Below, one piece after another: positions 1 to 9,058 of a stretch of 11,110 bases of DNA. Numbering within the stretch: position 1 is the stretch's first letter; each line of letters opens with the position of its first letter. This DNA is from JAHEME01 sp034435035 (GTDB taxonomy: Bacteria > Chloroflexota > Anaerolineae > Aggregatilineales > UBA3940). The notes under the pieces are model-generated. The model searched no databases and was not told the origin of the DNA. It saw only the letters and a program-made list of their open reading frames with translations. The position numbers were made by a program, and so were the translations under genes. The stretch covers positions 1-11,110 of the forward strand of contig DAOTXW010000097.1 in assembly GCA_034435035.1 (NCBI GenBank), given 5' to 3'.

Positions 1-1742
1 GCGCCGCGCAGGTCGATCAGCCGCCAGCGCGGGCCGACGGCCCCGGCGGCCCCGGGGATCGGGCGGCTGTCCACCCATTCGAGCTGGAGGGAGCGCCGGC
101 CCCGGAAGTCGTTGACGCGCGGGATCGCCAGCAGATCGAAGGGGCCGGCGGGCAGCGGATGCTCCGCGCCGCGCCACCAGGTGAGGGCCTGCTGCGTGCC
201 GGCCTCATCCTCCACCGTCAGACGGCGGTGGCGCCGGCCCGCGCCGAACACGGCATCGCTCACCACCCTCAGGCCGGGGATCAGCAGCGTGACCGGCGGG
301 TTCCCCGGCCCGAACGGGGCCAGCCGGTTGAGGGCCTCGGCCAGCTCGAAGGTCACCCCGGCCAGCGGGATGACGGCATCCACCGGACGGCCCTGCGGCG
401 CCGCCGGATCGCGGGTGCGCTCGACCTCGTTGGAAAGCCGCCGCCGCAGCGTCGGGATCAGGTCGGCATCCAGCGCCAGGCCGGCTGCGCCGGGGTGCCC
501 TCCATGCGAGACGAGCAGATCGGCGCAGGCCGCGATGCACGCGCCGATGTCCACGCCCGGCACGCTGCGGGCCGAGCCGCGGGCCAGCGGCCCCTCGCCG
601 ACGGCCAGCAGCACCGCGGGCCGGTGATACTGCTCCACCAGCCGCGAGGCCACAATGCCGATCACGCCGGGGTGCCAGTGCGGACCTTCCAGCACCAGGG
701 CGGCGTAGTTTTGTACCAGCGCCGGCTCGCGGGCGATCTGCGCCTGAGCCGCGCCATAGATCTGGTCCTCCAGCTGGCGGCGGCGGTGGTTCAGGGCCTC
801 CAGCTGCTCGGCGATGCGGGCGGCCTTGAAGGAGTCATCGGTGGTCAGCAGTTCGACGGCCAGCGCGGCGTCATCCAGCCGGCCCAGCGCGTTCAGGCGT
901 GGGCCGATCTGGTAGCCGATCAGGTCGCTGGACATGTTCGTCGGATCGATCTGAGCGGCGATCAGCAGCGCCTGGAGTCCGGCTCGACGGGGCGAACGCA
1001 GACTGTCCAGCCCGCGCTGGAGCAGGTAGCGGGTATCGCGCTGCTGGACGGCCACATCGGCCACGATGCCCAGCGCCGCCAGGTCGAGGTACTGAAGCGC
1101 CCCGTGCGGCTGGCCGGCGCGGGTGTACAGCTCCTGCGCCAGCAGATAGGCCACGCCGACGCCCGGCAGATCGCGCAGGGCGTGGCCGGGCGGCAGCCGC
1201 TGCGGGCTGACCACGGCGGGCGCGTCCGGCAGGACGGGCGGCAGCGCGTGGTGATCGGTGATCAGGAAGGCGGCCCCCTGCGCGGCGGCGACGGCAGCCG
1301 CCTCGTGGGCCGCGATGCCGGTATCGCAGGTCAGCACCACGCCGATGCCGTCCCCGGCCAGCAGGCGGGCCAGCGTCGGAGCCTGCACGCCGTGGCCATC
1401 CGTCAGACGGTGCGGCACATGAAAGGCCACGTCGCCGCCCAGGCCGCGCAGCGCATCGACCAGCAGCGCGGTGGCGGTCTGCCCGTCCACGTCGAAGTCG
1501 CCCCACACCAGGATGCGCTCGCCCGCCCGGACGGCCTCCAGCAGGCGGTCGGCGGCGGCGGCCAGATCGGGCAGGTCGGTGGGCGGGGCCGGCGCGTAAT
1601 ACTCCGGATCGAGGAAGGCCAGCGCGGCGGCGGGGTCGGTGAAGCCGCGCCGGGCCAGGATGTCGGCCACCAGCGGGTGCCCCCCGACGGCGGCCCGCAG
1701 GGCGTCAGGGGCAGTCAGGTCAGGGGGCAGCAGCCAGTCCAC
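1..1742 (-). CDS. recJ: Single-stranded-DNA-specific exonuclease RecJ (C-terminus cut by window edge)
   Basis: RecJ degrades single-stranded DNA 5' to 3' in recombinational repair, mismatch repair and processing of stalled forks in the cytoplasm. 580 codons are open to the left edge with no stop. Visible motifs in order: DFDVDG at residues 82-87 (DHH motif I), CDTG with Asp140, ITDHH with DHH at 163-165, LRDLPGVGVAY after it, PRLNALGRL from 281, HWHPGVIGIVASR, ARGSARSVPG, and the DHHA1 signature GGHPGAAG at 414-421, then LAPFGPGN and an OB-fold-like stretch. All metal-binding residues expected of the family appear present. E. coli RecJ has 577 residues, so this protein is longer. The last visible residues (RWRLIDLRG) suggest an extra C-terminal region as in Firmicutes-type RecJ. 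The GTG start at 1742 is chosen because GGAGG lies 6 bases upstream. It lies 30 bases after the nucleotidyltransferase-like gene and is probably co-transcribed with it. Confidence 0.96.
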   Translation of the reverse strand, partial: MDWLLPPDLTAPDALRAAVGGHPLVADILARRGFTDPAAALAFLDPEYYAPAPPTDLPDLAAAADRLLEAVRAGERILVWGDFDVDGQTATALLVDALRGLGGDVAFHVPHRLTDGHGVQAPTLARLLAGDGIGVVLTCDTGIAAHEAAAVAAAQGAAFLITDHHALPPVLPDAPAVVSPQRLPPGHALRDLPGVGVAYLLAQELYTRAGQPHGALQYLDLAALGIVADVAVQQRDTRYLLQRGLDSLRSPRRAGLQALLIAAQIDPTNMSSDLIGYQIGPRLNALGRLDDAALAVELLTTDDSFKAARIAEQLEALNHRRRQLEDQIYGAAQAQIAREPALVQNYAALVLEGPHWHPGVIGIVASRLVEQYHRPAVLLAVGEGPLARGSARSVPGVDIGACIAACADLLVSHGGHPGAAGLALDADLIPTLRRRLSNEVERTRDPAAPQGRPVDAVIPLAGVTFELAEALNRLAPFGPGNPPVTLLIPGLRVVSDAVFGAGRRHRRLTVEDEAGTQQALTWWRGAEHPLPAGPFDLLAIPRVNDFRGRRSLQLEWVDSRPIPGAAGAVGPRWRLIDLRG

Positions 1743-1748
1743 AGACAG

Positions 1749-1753
1749 CCTCC
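1749..1753 (-). promoter_or_regulatory. Ribosome binding site of recJ
   Basis: GGAGG on the minus strand, 6 bases before the GTG at 1742. It decides the start, because no ATG near the beginning of the frame competes with it. Confidence 0.8.
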
Positions 1754-1772
1754 ACGGCGGAACCGATCGATC

Positions 1773-2345
1773 TCAGCGGGAGTCATCCAGCGCGCGCGCC
1801 AGCAGATCGGCTACGCCCAGCCCGGGCGCCCAGCGCCGCAGATATGCAGAGTCGAGCCGGCCCCCCTGCGTGCGGATCACCCCCCGAATGTCCTGCCACT
1901 GGCGATCCGAGACTTCGCCGCCGGCGCGGTACCATTCCAGTTTCGCCAGCACGATGTCTTCAGCGGTCGCCACATAGACGGCTGAAGAGGGTCTCTCCAG
2001 CAGCGGCAGACGGACGCGGCGTGCCATCTGGGCGTGGTCGTAGGGCCGATCTCCGAGCAGGAACAGGTCGATCTTCAGCCCGCTGGCATAGTGGATCAGG
2101 TTGGCGCTGCCCCGCCGCCGGGCTGCGTCGGCCAGCATAGCGGCATCCGCATAGAACCGGCCTTCCAGCAGATTCACCAGCGGCTCAACCTGTTCAGGCC
2201 GCCGATCGACAATCACGTCGGCGCCGAGCGTGCTGCGAGTCACGCCGTGCGCGAAGCTGGCGATCGACCCGCCGACGAAATAGGGCACCGCCAGCCGCTC
2301 CAGCGCCGCGACGACCGCCAGCAGCCCATCGGCGGGGTCAACCAC
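1773..2345 (-). CDS. Nucleotidyltransferase-fold protein, AbiEii/DUF-like, with altered active site
   Basis: A 190-aa cytoplasmic protein with the outline of a DNA polymerase beta-type nucleotidyltransferase. It has a short N-terminal helix, YFVGGSIAS at 22-30 (the GGS nucleotide-binding turn), then HGVTRSTLGADVIVD at 33-47 where the family has a D-x-D pair, and KIDLFLL with Asp93 as the third acidic position. The C-terminal half contains EDIVLAKLEWY and RQWQDI, typical of a family of about 180-190 aa in Chloroflexota, cyanobacteria and others (from memory). In relatives I recall, the stretch reads like TLDxDLV. Here the first Asp is Gly41 (GGC at 2223-2225), leaving only Asp43 and Asp93. Start is GTG with GGAGG 6 bases upstream. 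It overlaps the preceding 85-aa gene by 8 bases and is probably coupled to it. Substrate is unknown. It may be a toxin-like or housekeeping enzyme, or a catalytically weakened paralogue. Confidence 0.75.
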   Translation of the reverse strand: MVDPADGLLAVVAALERLAVPYFVGGSIASFAHGVTRSTLGADVIVDRRPEQVEPLVNLLEGRFYADAAMLADAARRRGSANLIHYASGLKIDLFLLGDRPYDHAQMARRVRLPLLERPSSAVYVATAEDIVLAKLEWYRAGGEVSDRQWQDIRGVIRTQGGRLDSAYLRRWAPGLGVADLLARALDDSR

Positions 2346-2595
2346 CGGTATCCTCCCGCGGGCCGTAGACCTTTGCCGCCAGCTCCTCCCCCAGGATCAG
2401 GTCCATCAGACGGCGCTCGATCTGCGCCTCCGTCCCCTCCGGGTGCCGCTGACGCAGGCCCGCCAGCGCCAGGGTGCGGGCCATGCGGTTGAGGCCGCGC
2501 ACGACCTCCATTTTCTGCGCCAGCGTCATCTCCCGCATCCGGCGCAGCAGGATCGCTTCAGCTTCAGGATCGGTGTCGGCAAACAGGCGGCTCAT
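2338..2595 (-). CDS. Small helical protein of unknown function, partner of the nucleotidyltransferase-like gene
   Basis: An 85-aa, charged, probably all-helical soluble protein. It begins MSRLFADTDPEAEAILLRR and carries ALAGLRQRHPEG near residues 43-54, then a helix with a conserved-looking end, LGEELAAKVYGP. No DNA-binding motif, signal peptide or membrane segment is visible. I recall similar short proteins (starting SRLFADT and ending KVYGP) encoded directly before this nucleotidyltransferase family in other genomes, which supports a real gene and a two-gene module. The stop TGA overlaps the GTG of the next gene by 8 bases. The start ATG at 2595 lacks a clear Shine-Dalgarno sequence. It may be the first gene of an operon running into recJ. 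It could be an antitoxin or a regulatory subunit, but nothing in the sequence proves that. Confidence 0.8.
   Translation of the reverse strand: MSRLFADTDPEAEAILLRRMREMTLAQKMEVVRGLNRMARTLALAGLRQRHPEGTEAQIERRLMDLILGEELAAKVYGPREDTGG
2352..2356 (-). promoter_or_regulatory. Ribosome binding site of the nucleotidyltransferase-like gene
   Basis: GGAGG on the minus strand, 6 bases before the GTG at 2345. It lies inside the end of the upstream 85-aa gene. It supports a GTG start and translational coupling across the 8-base overlap. Confidence 0.75.
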
Positions 2596-2629
2596 CGCAG
2601 GCCATCAGCCCCGGATCGGCGGCGCGCGG

Positions 2630-2643
2630 GCGTCCCCGGACGC
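2630..2643. repeat. Perfect inverted repeat in the divergent control region (possible operator)
   Basis: GCGTCC, two bases, GGACGC: 6-base arms around a CC centre. It lies about where a -35 element would be for the TGTTACAAT extended -10 at 2653-2661. Its place between two divergent genes fits a binding site for a dimeric regulator. In sequence this GC-rich, a short palindrome can also arise by chance. Confidence 0.35.
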
Positions 2644-2652
2644 GCCCCAATG

Positions 2653-2661
2653 TGTTACAAT
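2653..2661 (+). promoter_or_regulatory. Extended -10 promoter of acnA
   Basis: TGTTACAAT matches the extended -10 form TGn-TACAAT and sits in the only AT-rich stretch of this intergenic region. No good -35 is present 17 bases upstream (the region is CCCC-rich), which fits an extended -10 promoter. Transcription would start near 2668, giving a leader of about 80 bases before the ATG at 2749. Confidence 0.55.
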
Positions 2662-2673
2662 CTTTTCTATTAA

Positions 2674-2719
2674 AGCCCAGAACGCCTCAACGGGCTATCC
2701 GGTCGCCCGCCAGCCGGAT
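2674..2719 (+). promoter_or_regulatory. Two adjacent stem-loops in the acnA leader
   Basis: AGCCC (2674-2678) pairs with GGGCT (2692-2696), and immediately after it ATCCGG (2697-2702) pairs with CCGGAT (2714-2719). Loops are 13 and 11 bases. Both lie between the predicted transcription start and the Shine-Dalgarno sequence at 2734. No T-tract follows, so they are not terminators. They may affect mRNA stability or translation. The match to any known riboswitch or to an iron-responsive element (CAGUG loop) is absent. Confidence 0.35.
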
Positions 2720-2733
2720 CGCCCCGACCCTGT

Positions 2734-2739
2734 GGAGTG
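2734..2739 (+). promoter_or_regulatory. Ribosome binding site of acnA
   Basis: GGAGTG, 9 bases before the ATG at 2749. It argues against the in-frame GTG at 2737, which would sit inside this site and have no Shine-Dalgarno sequence of its own. Confidence 0.65.
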
Positions 2740-2748
2740 AACATCGCT

Positions 2749-5481
<2,733 letters not shown>

Positions 5482-5500
5482 TGGAGCGCTCGATCCGCTG

Positions 5501-5537
5501 GCGTCCCGGCTGCTGCGGCCGCCGGGGCGCTCTTTTT
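5501..5537 (+). terminator. Intrinsic terminator after acnA
   Basis: GCGTCCCGGC (5501-5510) pairs over 10 bases (one T-G wobble) with GCCGGGGCGC (5521-5530) across a 10-base loop. TC and then five Ts (5533-5537) follow. An alternative outer pairing GAGCGC (5484-5489) with GCGCTC (5527-5532) also exists. It lies 19 bases after the acnA stop. Confidence 0.85.
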
Positions 5538-5564
5538 GTCGGCGGGGCCGCGCCTGTGGATAAT
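5536..5564 (+). promoter_or_regulatory. Promoter of the glycosyltransferase pair
   Basis: TTGTCG (5536-5541), 17 bases, GATAAT (5559-5564), a good sigma70-like arrangement. The -35 shares its first two bases with the end of the terminator T-tract. Expected start of transcription is near 5571, about 50 bases before the coding region. Confidence 0.6.
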
Positions 5565-5619
5565 GATGCGCGGGCGCGCGCCATTGCGCCCGACTGGCTG
5601 ACCTGATCAGCATACCCGG

Positions 5620-6411
5620 GTGCGAACCGTGTCGGATTCTGTGGCGGGCCCTGCAGCCCCTGTTGAACTCTCTCTGATCCTGCCCTGCTATAACGCCGCC
5701 TCGCTGCTGGAGGGATCGGTGTCGGCCCTGATGGCCTATCTGGAAGGGCTGGGGGTGGGCTGGGAGATCGTGCTGGTGGATGATGGCAGCACCGACGGCA
5801 CGCCGGCGGTCCTGGCCCGGCTGGCCGGTCCGCGCGTGCGGACGCTGCGGCTGGAGCCGAACCGGGGCAAGGGCCGCGCCGTCCGCGAAGGGATGCTCGC
5901 CGCCGCCGGGCGCGCCCGCCTGTTCACCGATGCCGACCTGCCCTACCGGCTGGACAGCATCGCGGCCTGCCTGGATCAGATCCAGGCGGGGCGTGACGCC
6001 GTCTTCGGCAGCCGGCTGCTGGCCGGCTCCACCATCGAGGCGGATCTGCCGCTGCTGCGCCGGCTGGCCAGCGGCCTGTTCCGGCTGGCCGCCGGGACGA
6101 TCATCGGCCGCTACGATCTGGATACCCAGTGCGGCTTCAAGGGGTTTTCCGGCCCGCTGGCCGACCGCCTCTTCCCGCTGCTGACCATCGACCGCTTCGC
6201 CTTTGACGTGGAGCTGTGCCTGCTGCTGGCCGAGGCCGGCGTGCCCATCGGCCTGATCCCGGTGCAGCTGGTGAACCAGGAACTGACAACCGTCACCTTC
6301 GTGAGCGCCGGCCTGCAGACGGCGGTCGAGCTGGGGCGCATCGGGCTGCGCCGCCTCCGCCGGGGCTACGATCTGCACACGCTGCACGCCTTCGCCGCCC
6401 CGGCAGCCTGA
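5620..6411 (+). CDS. GT2 glycosyltransferase, polyprenyl-/dolichyl-phosphate glucosyltransferase-like
   Basis: A 263-aa GT-A fold enzyme that probably transfers a hexose from a nucleotide sugar to a polyprenyl phosphate at the inner face of the membrane. Seen: LSLILPCYNAA at 17-27, VDDGSTDG at 53-60 (nucleotide binding), NRGKGRAVREG at 81-91, FTDADLPY at 102-109 (the metal-binding DxD), FGSR, DTQCGFKGF at 168-176, and DRFAFDVEL. The DTQCGFK and FDVEL motifs are typical of the ALG5/dolichyl-phosphate beta-glucosyltransferase subgroup. Unlike GtrB/DPM relatives there is no C-terminal membrane helix pair, so it is probably peripheral. Start is uncertain: the GTG at 5620 and an in-frame GTG at 5629 both lack a clear Shine-Dalgarno sequence. 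It lies 38 bases before a GT-C transferase that would use its lipid-linked product. Sugar identity cannot be read from the sequence. Confidence 0.88.
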   Translation: MRTVSDSVAGPAAPVELSLILPCYNAASLLEGSVSALMAYLEGLGVGWEIVLVDDGSTDGTPAVLARLAGPRVRTLRLEPNRGKGRAVREGMLAAAGRARLFTDADLPYRLDSIAACLDQIQAGRDAVFGSRLLAGSTIEADLPLLRRLASGLFRLAAGTIIGRYDLDTQCGFKGFSGPLADRLFPLLTIDRFAFDVELCLLLAEAGVPIGLIPVQLVNQELTTVTFVSAGLQTAVELGRIGLRRLRRGYDLHTLHAFAAPAA

Positions 6412-6449
6412 TCGGCTGCCCGCTGCCCAGACATTGAGGAGCCGGCCGT

Positions 6450-8999
6450 ATGGAACTCCGACAACCCCCCGCTGCCTCCCGGCGCCTGCCCGGCGGAGTC
6501 CTGGCGCTGGCGGTGATCATCCTGCTGGCGGCGGCCTTCGTCCGATTCTACCGGCTGTCCGAAGTCCTGCCGGGGCTGGGCGATGACGAGGCGCTGGAGG
6601 TGATCGAGGCGCTGAACTTCGCGCAGCACGGCACCATCCCGATCACCGTATGGCCGCACGGCACCGAGGTGCTGTCGCGGATGGTGCAGGGGGTCCTGTT
6701 TATCTTCATCGGCCCGTATCCGTTTGTGGGGCGGCTGACGCTGGCTTTCTGGGGGGTGCTGGCCGTCGCACTGACCTTCCGGGCCGCGCGGTCGCTGTTC
6801 CGCCATCTGCCGGCGCGGGATGCTGCCGCGCTGGCCGCCGCCGCCGCGCTGGGGGGATTCTCCGCTTTTCTGGTGCTCAGCCGGTCGGTGTTTCGCGGCG
6901 GGATGCTGCCCGCCGCCATGGCCGCCGCCATCCTGATGCTGGCCCGCGCCTGGCACACCGGCCGCCGCCGGGACTTCGCGCTGGCCGGGCTGCTGTGGAG
7001 CGGGTGCGCCCTGGTCTACCTGCCGGGGCTGTTCATGCTGCCGGCGATGGCCGCGATCCTGCTGCACCAGAGCGCCTTCAACTGGCGGAGCATGCGCCGC
7101 CGCCTGCCGCAGATCGGCATCCTGCTGGGCGCGATGGTCATCCCGATGCTGGCAGTGGCCGCGCTGGAGATCGGCATGCCCGGCCCCCTGTACTTCCGGC
7201 TGGGCGACGCCAGCGCCCGGGCCGCCCGTGAACCGGAAGCGGCGAATCTGCTGCGCCGCTACTTCGCCTCGTTCCGGGGCGTCTACAAGACCGGCGGCCT
7301 GGATCCCAAGCGCAGCATCGCCGACGCCCCGCTGCTGAACCCCGCGCTGGTGGCGCTGGCGCTGCTGGGCGTGCTGGTCTGCCTGACGCGCCTGCGCCGG
7401 CTGGCGGCTCCGGTGCTGCTCTCGCTGAGCCTGCTGATGGTGCTGCCGCTGACGCTGGGCGATGCGCTCATCGACGGCCTGCGGATGGCGGGAATATTCG
7501 TGCCGGCGGCGCTGCTGGTCGGGCTGGGCGGCGGGCAGATCGTGGCGACTCTGCGGGCGGAAGGCGGGCGGGCTGCCGCCGCCATCGGGGCGCTGGCGCT
7601 GGCCTGGATCGTGGTCTGGAGTGGGATCGGGTCCTTCCGCGCTTTTTTCTCGTTCTACGACAACCCGGATCAGTGGCGCACCGACCACGAGCGCAGCTTC
7701 GTCTGGTACTTCCTGACCGCACATGTCGATCTGGCTGAGCGCCTGAACACCGTCGATCAGCCCACCTATCTGACTCTGGACGAGTATTACGGGCACACCA
7801 CCCGCTTCATTCTGGCCGCCCGCTACCCGCGGGTGATCTCGTTCAGCGAGCGGGCCGGCCCGGGCGAACCGCTCAATCTGCCGGATGGCCAGATCGTCCT
7901 GCCCGCGGAAGGGCTGGAGGGCCCGCCGCCGGCGGCCTATGTCCTGCTGCTGCCGCGCGGGCCGGGCCAGCGCGGGACGGTGATCCTGCTGCCCGCGCTG
8001 GATGAAGCCGCCGCGGCGGCGCTGCGCGACCGGGCGGTCGAGTCCGGCGAGGCATGGCACAGCGAGCGCAGCGGCCTGCTGGGCTACCGCCTGCCCCTCC
8101 AGGGCGCGGAGAACCCCTTTGCGGCGCTGTCATCGCCCCTGCTGGAGCCGCTGGCGACCTTCGACGGGGGCCTGCAGCTGATGGGCTGGGAAGGCCCGCG
8201 CACGCTGATCCCGGGTTCGCGTCAGGTAGTGACGCTCTACTGGCGGGCGGAGCGCCGCCAGCCGACCGATGTCTACCTGTACGTGCATCTGCTGGACCGC
8301 AGCGCCACGGGCCTGACTTCCGGCGGCGATGATGTGATCGGGCGCTGGTCCCACAGCCCGCGCATCTGGCGGCGGGGCGCGATCGTGCCCGAAACCCGGA
8401 CCATCGATGTGCCGGACGGCCTTGCGCCCGGCCCCTACGGCCTGCTGATCGGCGTCTACCGGCCCTTTGAGGAGGATTCCCCGCTGACAGTGACCGGGCC
8501 GGCGGGCGAAGACCTGGGCGTGAGCTACCAGCTGTGGCCGCTGAAGGTAGCCGCGCCGCCCACTGCCATCCCGGAGGATTTGACGCCAACCGATGTCACG
8601 CTGGGCGGCTTCGCCGAGCTGGCGGGCTACCGTCTCACCCGGGAGGGGCAGCCCGCCGCATGGGAGGATCTGGCCGGTGGGCAGACCTTCACGCTCACGC
8701 TCTACTGGCAGGCCCTGACGACCACCACCGCCTCCAACCATATCTTCGTGCACGTCGAGTCGCCGGACGGCGCGATGCTCACGGCCAGTGACGGCCCGCC
8801 GCAGGAGGGGGCCTATCCCACCCCGATCTGGGATATGGGCGAAGTAGTCGCTACCGCCCACACCCTGACCCTGCCGCCCGACGCGGATGCCTTCTCCGTG
8901 CGGCTGGGGATGTATTCATGGCCCGACCTGACGCGCCTGCCCGCCGTACAGGACGGCGAGCGCACCCCGGACGACCGCGTCACGCTGTGGGCGCCGTAA
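6450..8999 (+). CDS. GT-C membrane glycosyltransferase (GT39/PMT-like) with two C-terminal beta-sandwich domains
   Basis: An 849-aa integral membrane protein expected to transfer a sugar from a polyprenyl-phosphate donor to an acceptor on the outer face. The first helix (about 16-31) is followed by a loop with GLGDDEAL, Asp45-Asp46-Glu47, matching the acidic catalytic motif of GT-C enzymes of the GT39/GT83 type. About ten to eleven hydrophobic segments follow up to residue 397. A hydrophilic section of about 160 residues follows, then two related beta-sandwich units (about 563-703 and 712-849) that share TLYW-x-A, FVH/YVH, IW-x-x-G and G-x-Y elements. No membrane segment closes the protein, so the tail is presumably extracytoplasmic. 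ATG start with GAGGAG 8 bases upstream. It probably shares a transcript with the preceding GT2 gene. Acceptor is unknown (glycan, lipid or protein). Confidence 0.85.
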   Translation: MELRQPPAASRRLPGGVLALAVIILLAAAFVRFYRLSEVLPGLGDDEALEVIEALNFAQHGTIPITVWPHGTEVLSRMVQGVLFIFIGPYPFVGRLTLAFWGVLAVALTFRAARSLFRHLPARDAAALAAAAALGGFSAFLVLSRSVFRGGMLPAAMAAAILMLARAWHTGRRRDFALAGLLWSGCALVYLPGLFMLPAMAAILLHQSAFNWRSMRRRLPQIGILLGAMVIPMLAVAALEIGMPGPLYFRLGDASARAAREPEAANLLRRYFASFRGVYKTGGLDPKRSIADAPLLNPALVALALLGVLVCLTRLRRLAAPVLLSLSLLMVLPLTLGDALIDGLRMAGIFVPAALLVGLGGGQIVATLRAEGGRAAAAIGALALAWIVVWSGIGSFRAFFSFYDNPDQWRTDHERSFVWYFLTAHVDLAERLNTVDQPTYLTLDEYYGHTTRFILAARYPRVISFSERAGPGEPLNLPDGQIVLPAEGLEGPPPAAYVLLLPRGPGQRGTVILLPALDEAAAAALRDRAVESGEAWHSERSGLLGYRLPLQGAENPFAALSSPLLEPLATFDGGLQLMGWEGPRTLIPGSRQVVTLYWRAERRQPTDVYLYVHLLDRSATGLTSGGDDVIGRWSHSPRIWRRGAIVPETRTIDVPDGLAPGPYGLLIGVYRPFEEDSPLTVTGPAGEDLGVSYQLWPLKVAAPPTAIPEDLTPTDVTLGGFAELAGYRLTREGQPAAWEDLAGGQTFTLTLYWQALTTTTASNHIFVHVESPDGAMLTASDGPPQEGAYPTPIWDMGEVVATAHTLTLPPDADAFSVRLGMYSWPDLTRLPAVQDGERTPDDRVTLWAP
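8140..8996 (+). repeat. Tandem duplicated beta-sandwich domains inside the GT-C gene
   Basis: Two consecutive units at protein level. The first has VTLYWRA, YLYVHLLD, RIWRRGAIV, and LLIGVYRP. The second has LTLYWQA, HIFVHVES, PIWDMGEVV, and VRLGMYSW in the same order and spacing. A link with PPTAIPED separates them. The second copy keeps the GAYPTPIW form seen in many Chloroflexota surface proteins, the first is more diverged. The DNA copies are not near-identical, so the duplication is old. Confidence 0.75.
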
Positions 9000-9006
9000 C
9001 CGGCGG

Positions 9007-9035
9007 TTGCCCCGGCCCGGCGAATGGCGCATAAT
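9007..9035 (+). promoter_or_regulatory. Promoter of the lipoprotein-azlCD operon
   Basis: TTGCCC (9007-9012), 17 bases, CATAAT (9030-9035). It lies just after the GT-C stop at 8999, and the expected transcription start is about 17 bases before the coding region. An 11-base interrupted palindrome AACCG-G-CGGTT (8998-9008) touches the -35. Confidence 0.6.
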
Positions 9036-9058
9036 CCCCCCCGGAGCAGGGAGGCGTC

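Noticed and set aside
159..1985. A 608-codon open frame on the plus strand opposite recJ
   Set aside because: The minus strand carries every RecJ motif in order without a break. The plus-strand product is low-complexity and has no family resemblance.
2596..2680. A promoter for the minus-strand run starting at the 85-aa gene
   Set aside because: The AT-rich stretch gives TTTAAT on the minus strand, but no -35 sits at a suitable distance, so no specific promoter is called.
2674..2719. Iron-responsive element in the acnA leader
   Set aside because: Neither loop has the CAGUG sequence nor a bulged C five bases below it, so the hairpins are reported only as structure.
6366..8060. A 564-codon open frame on the minus strand opposite the GT-C gene
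   Set aside because: Antisense to a gene with clear membrane helices and a catalytic motif. The product is a Gln/Arg/His-rich shadow.
8998..9008. AACCG-G-CGGTT as a terminator after the GT-C gene
   Set aside because: A one-base centre cannot form a hairpin with full arms and no T-tract follows. At most it is a small operator-like palindrome.
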